From: Thermococcus henrietii
Lineage (GTDB): Archaea > Methanobacteriota_B > Thermococci > Thermococcales > Thermococcaceae
Direction: 5' to 3'
Assembly: GCF_900198835.1 (NCBI RefSeq)
Contig: NZ_LT900021.1
Coordinates: forward strand, 806,001-870,000
DNA length: 64,000 nt
This document shows, in pieces, positions 59,043 through 64,000 of this stretch. The notes below the pieces were generated by a model, which worked only from the letters and a program-made list of their open reading frames with translations, did no database searches and was not told the origin of the DNA. Made by a program: the position numbers and the translations under genes. The first letter of the stretch is position 1. The number at the start of each line of letters is the position of its first letter.

Positions 59043-59720
59043 ATGAAACCAGAGCCCCTTACGGAGAAGGCCCTGCTCCTTGGGAGGAACCTCATCATAG
59101 CTGACCTGCACCTCGGCTACGAGATAGCGATGGCCAGGGAGGGGTTCTACCTCCCCAGGGTTTTCCACGAAATTGTAGGGGATTTAAAAGGCCTGATAGA
59201 GCGCGAAAGGCCGAAGAGGCTAATCATAAACGGTGACCTGAAGCACTCCTTCATCCCGGAGTGGCGTGAGAGGGCGGAGCTCAGGGCGTTTTTCGAGGAG
59301 ATAGGGCCGCTCGTTGATGAGGTCGTTCTCGTCAGGGGAAACCACGACGTTGGGACGCTCTGGCTGAGGGAGCTCGGCGTTGAGGTCGTTGATGAACTTG
59401 AACTCGGAAGGTGGAAGCTCGTTCACGGTCACAAGGTCGTTGAAGGCGAGCGCTTCATAATCGGCCACGAGCACCCGGCGATAAGGCTCAGGGATGAGGT
59501 TGGGGCCATCGTTAAGGTTCCGGCCTTTCTCCTCGGTGAGAGACTCCTCGTCCTGCCCGCGTTCAGTCCCTGGGCCTACGGCAACGACGTTCTCAGGGAG
59601 ATTGTATCCCCGTTCCTCCGGTTTTACCCCGAGGACTTTCGCGTTCTGGTCCCCGTTGGGGACGAACTCCTCGACTTCGGCAGACTGTCTTGGCTTCGGG
59701 AGGCCCTCTCGCAGCTGTGA
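59043..59720 (+). CDS. Metallophosphoesterase (archaeal SbcD-related type)
   Basis: A 225-residue calcineurin-like phosphoesterase with the full set of metal motifs: IIADLHLGYE (Asp-x-His), INGDLKHSF (Gly-Asp), VRGNHDVG (Gly-Asn-His-Asp), VHGHK and GHEHPAI. It fits the small archaeal family related to SbcD, also found as an accessory of DNA ligase or Lhr-type helicase genes, so a role in DNA or nucleotide metabolism is probable. There is no neighbouring repair gene here. The ATG is about 90 bp from the divergent small gene. Confidence 0.9.
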   Translation: MKPEPLTEKALLLGRNLIIADLHLGYEIAMAREGFYLPRVFHEIVGDLKGLIERERPKRLIINGDLKHSFIPEWRERAELRAFFEEIGPLVDEVVLVRGNHDVGTLWLRELGVEVVDELELGRWKLVHGHKVVEGERFIIGHEHPAIRLRDEVGAIVKVPAFLLGERLLVLPAFSPWAYGNDVLREIVSPFLRFYPEDFRVLVPVGDELLDFGRLSWLREALSQL

Positions 59721-59765
59721 CGAAAAGTTTAAACCCCCTGGCGGTTACCTTTATGGGTGATAGCG

Positions 59766-60470
59766 ATGAACGTGCTGACGGCGCTCTTGTTCTTTGCCTA
59801 CGCTCCGGCACTCGCGATACTGTGGTACTTCTATCACAAGGATAAGTACGAGCCAGAACCGAAGCGCTACGTCATAGCTACGTTCCTTTTAGGTGCAACG
59901 CTCTCAGTGGGCATAGCGTACGTTCTCGAGAGCATCCTTACAATAGGCGGCATGATTAAGCCCCTTCTACCAACGACGGCCTTCTACGTTGCCCTCGTTG
60001 CAGGTTTCGTCGAGGAGCCGGCCAAGGCCCTCGCGGTCAGGTTCCCCTACAAGGCCGGTCAGATGGACGGCATAATGGACGGCCTCGTCTACGGAGTCGC
60101 CGCCGGTCTCGGCTTTGCCGCCACAGAGAACTTCCTCTACGGCCTCGGCTGGGGCGTCGCGGTAACGCTGACGAGGGCTTTCCTGACGCCCTTCGCTCAC
60201 GGCACCTGGACGGCCATAATCGGCGTTGGCTACGGTCTGAAGGCTGAGGGCAAAGTTTACTCCCTCGCCCCATTCTACGCCCTCGCGATATTCCTCCACT
60301 TTACATGGGACTACTTTGCCTTCCTGAGCGCGACCGTCCCCGCTTACAACATAATGCTGATACTACTTCTCCTCGTAAACCTCTCCATCCTTCGCTACTT
60401 CCTCATCCTGGGGGAGGAAGAGGACAGGCAAAGGTTCTGGTACTACCTCACCAGGAGGGGATGGCGGTGA
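59766..60470 (+). CDS. PrsW-family intramembrane metalloprotease
   Basis: A 234-residue membrane protein with about eight helices and the PrsW signatures: a Glu-Glu pair followed by Lys (VEEPAKALAV), a second Glu in GFAATENFLYGLG, and conserved His residues in TPFAHGTWTA and LHFTWDYFAF. Family members cleave membrane-bound anti-sigma factors in bacteria; the archaeal substrate is unknown. ATG 59766 follows GGTGATAGC. The next small gene overlaps its stop (GTGA), so the two are probably coupled. Confidence 0.88.
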   Translation: MNVLTALLFFAYAPALAILWYFYHKDKYEPEPKRYVIATFLLGATLSVGIAYVLESILTIGGMIKPLLPTTAFYVALVAGFVEEPAKALAVRFPYKAGQMDGIMDGLVYGVAAGLGFAATENFLYGLGWGVAVTLTRAFLTPFAHGTWTAIIGVGYGLKAEGKVYSLAPFYALAIFLHFTWDYFAFLSATVPAYNIMLILLLLVNLSILRYFLILGEEEDRQRFWYYLTRRGWR

Positions 60471-60676
60471 ACGCGGAACGGCTTGAACGGGCCCTTTTTG
60501 AAGCCCGTCCTTACGTGGAGTACTGGGAGAGGCTGGAGAATCTCGTCAGGGAGCTCTGGAACGAGGCAACCGATGAGAAGAACTTTCTCCAGCTTTTAAA
60601 CGAGGAGTTCCAGCGCGCCGAGGAGCCCTTTAGAACGGACTTGAAGATTTTCCTCCAGAAGTTCGAGTCCCTTTGA
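60467..60676 (+). CDS. Small helical protein coupled to the PrsW-like protease (69 aa)
   Basis: A 69-residue helical, charged protein (AERLERALFEARPYVEYWER ... RTDLKIFLQKFESL). GTG 60467 overlaps the PrsW-like stop as GTGA and has GGAGGGG six bases before it; the ATG at 60461 overlaps the ribosome site. The coupling suggests a partner or regulator of the protease. No family is recognised. Confidence 0.7.
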   Translation: MNAERLERALFEARPYVEYWERLENLVRELWNEATDEKNFLQLLNEEFQRAEEPFRTDLKIFLQKFESL

Positions 60677-60732
60677 ATTTTATTTTGGGGCAAAGTTTTT
60701 ATGATGTTGTGGTAATACATATTGGGGGAACC

Positions 60733-61371
60733 ATGAAGCGGTACGTAGGTGAAGTTGTAGTGCTCATCCTTCTCGTTTCGGTTCTGGTCTTCTGGGTTAG
60801 CAACGCCGGTGGGAACGGTTCCGCTCCGACGGTGGGAAGCGTCCTGAGCCACATTGGGAACACGACGTCCTTCTGCTGGAGGGCCGAGCTTTCGGGGAGC
60901 ACTAACACCACGATTCTTGCGTGCATCAACTACGATAACAAGACCGCTGTGTGGAGGAGCAGGGGGAGAAACGGCGTCTACGTTCTCTCTGCAGTCCCGG
61001 GAGGCAAGTTCTACGAAATAAACTGGGACCTCGCCACGAGAAGCCACGGTGTTGAGTGGAACGTCATGAACTTCATTGCCTGGCTGTTCAGAAATGGAAA
61101 CGTCAGCGGTCCTGTTCGCGCGGCAAAGGGGGAGTACGAGTTCAACGTTACCTACTCGTGGACCGAGAGCTACGCCATTGGGACGATTGAGAACGGCACT
61201 CCCGTTGAGACCAAAAACCTAATCAGGGCAATCGTTAGGGTAGACCGGGACGGCAACCCGCTTGGTGGTACCTTCACGTGGGTCCGGTACGTTATATACC
61301 TCAACGAAAACAGAACCCTTCGTGAGGAGACCAAGGGAAGTTTTGAAGTGCTCGGTCCCTGGGTAGCTTAA
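60733..61371 (+). CDS. Membrane-anchored extracellular protein (212 aa)
   Basis: An N-terminal membrane helix (VVVLILLVSVLVFWV) precedes an extracellular beta-rich domain with N-x-S/T sites (NTTS, NTTI, NVSG, NVTY, NGTP) and two cysteines (SFCWRA, LACINY). GGGGGAACC precedes ATG 60733. It shares design with the next gene: a short anchor, then a repeated-strand lipoprotein-localisation-like beta fold. No family is recognised. Confidence 0.74.
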   Translation: MKRYVGEVVVLILLVSVLVFWVSNAGGNGSAPTVGSVLSHIGNTTSFCWRAELSGSTNTTILACINYDNKTAVWRSRGRNGVYVLSAVPGGKFYEINWDLATRSHGVEWNVMNFIAWLFRNGNVSGPVRAAKGEYEFNVTYSWTESYAIGTIENGTPVETKNLIRAIVRVDRDGNPLGGTFTWVRYVIYLNENRTLREETKGSFEVLGPWVA

Positions 61372-61427
61372 AGGGTTGAACCACGAAGGTTTTTATTGGA
61401 ATAACCGATGAAATCAGGGGGATGCGG

Positions 61428-62081
61428 GTGAAAGGAAGGGTTGTAATCGTTGCCATTATCGTAGTACTCCTGGTCGCGATTGGGGCTTACGTTTACCATG
61501 GGAAGGGCAGTGGTTCCACGGGGGTTCCCTACAAGGCGTTCATACTCTCAAACCTCGGCTCGCTGAACTGCTACTCGTACACCGAGAACGCAACTGTGGT
61601 TAGGGACGGCAAGACGCTTCACATCTCAATGAAGGGTGGCTACTTTAACGGCACGTACTACTTCCACGGAAAGCGCTCCGGCCTCGAGTGGTACATCGTG
61701 CTCAAGAACACGACCGCTAAGGAAATCGTCATAATGAACGGTACAAAGAAGAAGTTCACCGCGACGTTAACGCTCGACGAGACCGCCAGAACCGAGGCCT
61801 ACGACCCAGTCAAGGTCGCGCTCCAGGCCATTGGCGCGGGTACCGAAATCAAAAGGGGCTCAGGTAGCGTCACCTACAGGTTCCTCATCACGGTTTCTCC
61901 AAGCAATGACCTCAAAATGAACGGAACAATTACGGTTAAGCTCAAAGACAAGGTCCCAACGGGCTTCGTAATTGACGCCGACCTGCTCCTGGGCGGTAAG
62001 AAGGTTGAGCACCGCAGTATAACGGCAGTTTTAAGCAGGAGTTGCTCCCTTCCAAAGTGGGTAAAAGAGCTGGAGGGCTAA
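61428..62081 (+). CDS. Membrane-anchored extracellular protein (217 aa)
   Basis: The N-terminal helix VVIVAIIVVLLVAIGAYVY anchors an extracellular domain of repeated strands (LHISMKGGYFNGTYYFHG, VSPSNDLKMNGTITVKLK) with glycosylation sites and two cysteines (LNCYSYT, RSCSLP). The curved strand pattern is reminiscent of lipid-binding LolA/LppX-like folds, an inference only. The start is either GTG 61428 (GGGGG six bases upstream, preferred) or ATG 61422. It ends 4 bp into the convergent DUF1667 gene. Confidence 0.74.
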   Translation: MKGRVVIVAIIVVLLVAIGAYVYHGKGSGSTGVPYKAFILSNLGSLNCYSYTENATVVRDGKTLHISMKGGYFNGTYYFHGKRSGLEWYIVLKNTTAKEIVIMNGTKKKFTATLTLDETARTEAYDPVKVALQAIGAGTEIKRGSGSVTYRFLITVSPSNDLKMNGTITVKLKDKVPTGFVIDADLLLGGKKVEHRSITAVLSRSCSLPKWVKELEG

Positions 62082-62422
62082 GCCCCCCTCGTCGCCACTA
62101 TTTTTATTCCTTCCCACTCCGCAACCGTTTCTCCGACCTTCACCGGTGCTTTGAGCCTGAGCTTCGCCAGAAACTTCATGAGCTCCGGTATCTTCTCCTT
62201 CGGCACCGGCTCGGCCGTCTTGACGCTCACCGTGGGCAGGGCTCCCCCTTCAACGGGCACGACGCTCATCACGACCCTCTTTGGGTTCGTGACCTCCTGA
62301 ATAGCCCACTCCTCACCGCGCGGGCAGGTGCATCCCCTGACCTCTTTGACCTTTCCGTCCTCCACCTCAACCTCGATTGAACATCCAAGGGGGCAGACAA
62401 TGCATGTGAAGCGGTATATCAT
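62078..62422 (-). CDS. DUF1667 protein of a glycerol-3-phosphate-dehydrogenase-like operon
   Basis: A 114-residue protein with four N-terminal cysteines in two pairs (FTCIVCPLGC and GCTCPRGEEWA), probably an Fe-S or metal site, followed by a beta domain. DUF1667 proteins are regularly encoded beside FAD-dependent oxidoreductases related to anaerobic glycerol-3-phosphate dehydrogenase. Its ATG overlaps the flavoprotein stop (ATGA), and gene order repeats that association, so it is likely an electron-transfer or assembly partner. Confidence 0.88.
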   Translation of the reverse strand: MIYRFTCIVCPLGCSIEVEVEDGKVKEVRGCTCPRGEEWAIQEVTNPKRVVMSVVPVEGGALPTVSVKTAEPVPKEKIPELMKFLAKLRLKAPVKVGETVAEWEGIKIVATRGA

Positions 62423-63675
62423 GCCTTCACCACCTCCACGGTGAGCTTCTCGGCCTTCCTGATTTCCCCTGCCTTCAGTTTTATCCTCAGCATCTCGGCA
62501 GGCTTGACCACCGGGAGCTTCATTCTCTTACTTATCTCCGGAATTCTGAGCTCAACGTCCTCCATCGGCTTAGACACGCGCAGGTATAGGTAGACGTCCC
62601 GCTCGCCGCTGAGGTAGTGCGGGACCAGCAGACGGACGTTTTCGCCCTTCTCCACCTTAACCCACTTCCTGCTCTCGATTCCCCCGTTCTCGATGAACTC
62701 CTTAGCCCCTTCCGCGGCTAACTCACCCTGCTCCGCGACGTAGTCAACGAGGTCGTTTATCAGAAGCGAGTTCCCGGCAACGAATATTCCCGGGACACTG
62801 GTTTCCAGCCTGTCGTTCACGACTGGTCCGCCCGTCGCCGGGTCAATCTCAACGCCTATGGCCTTCAATTTTTTAACGCTCGGAACGAGGCCGGCCGATA
62901 TTATCAACGTATCCGCCTCAATCCAGAACTCGCTTCCAGGGATTTCGTTGAGGTTTTCGTCGACCCTGACGACCTTTACCCGCTCGACGCGACCCTTTCC
63001 GCGGACTTCCACGACTTTGTGACTGAGGTAGAGGGGTATGTCAAAGTCCCTGAGAATCATCACGTTTCTCGCCAGTCCCCCGGGATAGGGCATCAGCTCG
63101 ACGACTGCCTTGACCTTCGCGCCTTCAAGGGCAAAGCGACGCGCCATTATCAAGCCAACGTCGCCGGAACCCACGATGACTATCTCCTTACCGGGCATTA
63201 TCCCGTAGATGTCCATCAGCGTTTGGGCCTCTCCTGCCGTGTAGATTCCAGAAACCCTGTCGCCGACGATTCCAATCTCGAAGGCGTGCCTCTCCCTCGC
63301 TCCCGCGGCGTAGATTACCGCCTTTGCCCATGCCTGATAAGCCCCGCTCGGCGAGGTGAAGATTACGACCTTCTCGAGGTCGGAGTAGTTTTTAATCTCA
63401 AGAACCCTCGCGGCCGTTCTGTACTCCACCCCAAGCTCGACCAGCCTCTTCGCAAGCCTTGCCGCAAACTCGGGCCCGGTCAGCTCTTCTCTGTAATAGT
63501 GCAGGCCGAAGCCGGGGTGAATGCACTGGGGCAAAATACCTCCGAGGTAGTCGTTCTCGTCGAGGAGCAAAACCTTCAGTCCGAGTTCTTTGGCCCTAAT
63601 AGCGGCCGCCATTCCCGCAGGACCGCCACCGACCACAACGACGTCGTAGCTCAGCATCGGAATCCTCGGGAACAT
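62419..63675 (-). CDS. FAD-dependent pyridine-nucleotide oxidoreductase (operon partner of GlpA-like protein)
   Basis: A 418-residue flavoprotein with FAD motif VVVVGGGPAGMAAAIRA, NAD(P) motif VIVGSGDVGLIMARRFA and the second FAD motif VPGIFVAGNSLL. A CIHP cysteine near residue 52 is placed where redox-active or flavin-adjacent cysteines occur. The best ribosome site (GGGGG, seven bases upstream) supports ATG 63675, which shares one base with the preceding stop (TGATG). In related archaea this trio oxidises glycerol-3-phosphate and hands electrons to NAD(P)+ or another acceptor; that assignment is by context. Confidence 0.9.
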   Translation of the reverse strand: MFPRIPMLSYDVVVVGGGPAGMAAAIRAKELGLKVLLLDENDYLGGILPQCIHPGFGLHYYREELTGPEFAARLAKRLVELGVEYRTAARVLEIKNYSDLEKVVIFTSPSGAYQAWAKAVIYAAGARERHAFEIGIVGDRVSGIYTAGEAQTLMDIYGIMPGKEIVIVGSGDVGLIMARRFALEGAKVKAVVELMPYPGGLARNVMILRDFDIPLYLSHKVVEVRGKGRVERVKVVRVDENLNEIPGSEFWIEADTLIISAGLVPSVKKLKAIGVEIDPATGGPVVNDRLETSVPGIFVAGNSLLINDLVDYVAEQGELAAEGAKEFIENGGIESRKWVKVEKGENVRLLVPHYLSGERDVYLYLRVSKPMEDVELRIPEISKRMKLPVVKPAEMLRIKLKAGEIRKAEKLTVEVVKA

Positions 63676-64000
63676 CAGGCATCCCCCCTGAGGAGAACCT
63701 TGACGTCTCCTATTCCAATCTCGCTTCCCTTACCCTTCAGCGTGACCTTCCAGGGCTCTATTCCGTATTCCTTAGCAAGAAGCTGGAGGATCTTCGGCCT
63801 GCAGAAGCTTCCCTGGCAGGTTCCGGTTGTGGCTTTGGTTCTGAACTTGACGGAATCAACGCTCGGCGTTTTAACACCTATGAACTTCATCCTCTCTATG
63901 GCCTCAAGGATGTCGCCCTCGCTGACGGAGTTGCAGCGGCACACTATCTTTCCGTAGGCGGGGTTCTTCTTCACGGCTTCGTTCACCTGCTCGGGCGTCA
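63675..64000 (-). CDS. GlpA-like FAD oxidoreductase, C-terminal BFD [2Fe-2S] domain (5' part outside window)
   Basis: The frame continues past the right edge (the codons before the first internal start read TPEQV), so this is the C-terminal end of a longer protein, not a free-standing ferredoxin. Four cysteines in VCRCNSVSEGDIL and GTCQGSFCRP form the BFD-like [2Fe-2S] site found at the C-terminus of anaerobic glycerol-3-phosphate dehydrogenase (GlpA-type) proteins. It is followed without a gap by the flavoprotein and DUF1667 genes. The catalytic FAD domain and any glycerol kinase gene would lie to the right. Confidence 0.82.
   Translation of the reverse strand, partial: TPEQVNEAVKKNPAYGKIVCRCNSVSEGDILEAIERMKFIGVKTPSVDSVKFRTKATTGTCQGSFCRPKILQLLAKEYGIEPWKVTLKGKGSEIGIGDVKVLLRGDA

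Noticed and set aside
63675-63986. Free-standing (2Fe-2S) ferredoxin-like gene starting at 63986
   Set aside because: The frame continues through the window edge with family-typical residues (TPEQV), so it is the C-terminus of a larger flavoprotein.

Overview
The window reads as chromosomal DNA of a hyperthermophilic euryarchaeon of the order Thermococcales, most likely Thermococcus. The reasons are an archaeal SRP54, diphthine synthase (DphB), a family B DNA polymerase with a pol-b site intein closely resembling the Thermococcus litoralis one, a split GcvPA/GcvPB glycine decarboxylase, GGTGA/GGAGG ribosome sites, TTTATAAA-type TATA boxes, densely packed genes with ATGA/GTGA overlaps, and a CRISPR repeat ending in ATTGAAAG.

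Layout. 1-7.9 kb is housekeeping: a truncated CoA-disulfide-reductase-like flavoprotein, MTA phosphorylase, a helical-repeat protein, a DUF89 protein, a 33-codon gene missed by length cut-offs, SRP54 with a coupled RAM-domain protein, a Cys-cluster protein, a PRTase-type regulator and an Lrp/AsnC regulator. 7.9-19.5 kb is a tRNA-Arg followed by a complete type I-B CRISPR-Cas locus. It has 17 repeats and 16 spacers transcribed leftward, a leader of about 515 bp, cas2 on the + strand, and a leftward operon cas6-cas8-cas7-cas5-cas3-[AAA ATPase]-cas4-cas1-cas4. 19.6-40.4 kb holds a DHH/OB/zinc-finger protein, a chemoreceptor, an MFS transporter, an S-layer-like surface protein, a TOPRIM protein, DNA polymerase, an RNA m5C methyltransferase, DUF373, an endonuclease IV-like protein and a B12/radical-SAM protein. 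40.4-46.9 kb is a seven-gene operon of secreted or membrane-anchored proteins plus an ABC transporter, preceded by AT-rich DNA and a structured leader. 46.9-64 kb holds a P1 peptidase, an ABC importer lacking its binding protein, a purine permease, a DtxR-like regulator, DphB, tRNA-Val, glycine decarboxylase, HAD and phosphoesterase enzymes, a PrsW-like protease, several anchored surface proteins, and part of a glycerol-3-phosphate-dehydrogenase-like operon.

Working together. The CRISPR locus has every part needed for adaptation (Cas1, Cas2, two Cas4), crRNA maturation (Cas6 with its Tyr/His/Lys triad), Cascade (Cas8/7/5) and destruction (HD-helicase Cas3). Two features stand out. First, the 5' end of the cas6 reading frame (19429-19457) carries a broken copy of the CRISPR repeat: a 14-nt and a 7-nt exact match in the right order and orientation. 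Cas6 might therefore bind its own mRNA across the start region and autoregulate. Second, an AAA ATPase with its own promoter, flanked by direct repeats, sits inside the cas operon and carries the ribosome site of cas4. The 40.8-46.9 kb operon is the best candidate for an undescribed surface or export system. Its 5' leader can form two mutually exclusive pairings, one of which would cover the ribosome site of the first gene.

All calls come from reading sequence and translations by eye. No database search, folding or alignment program was run.
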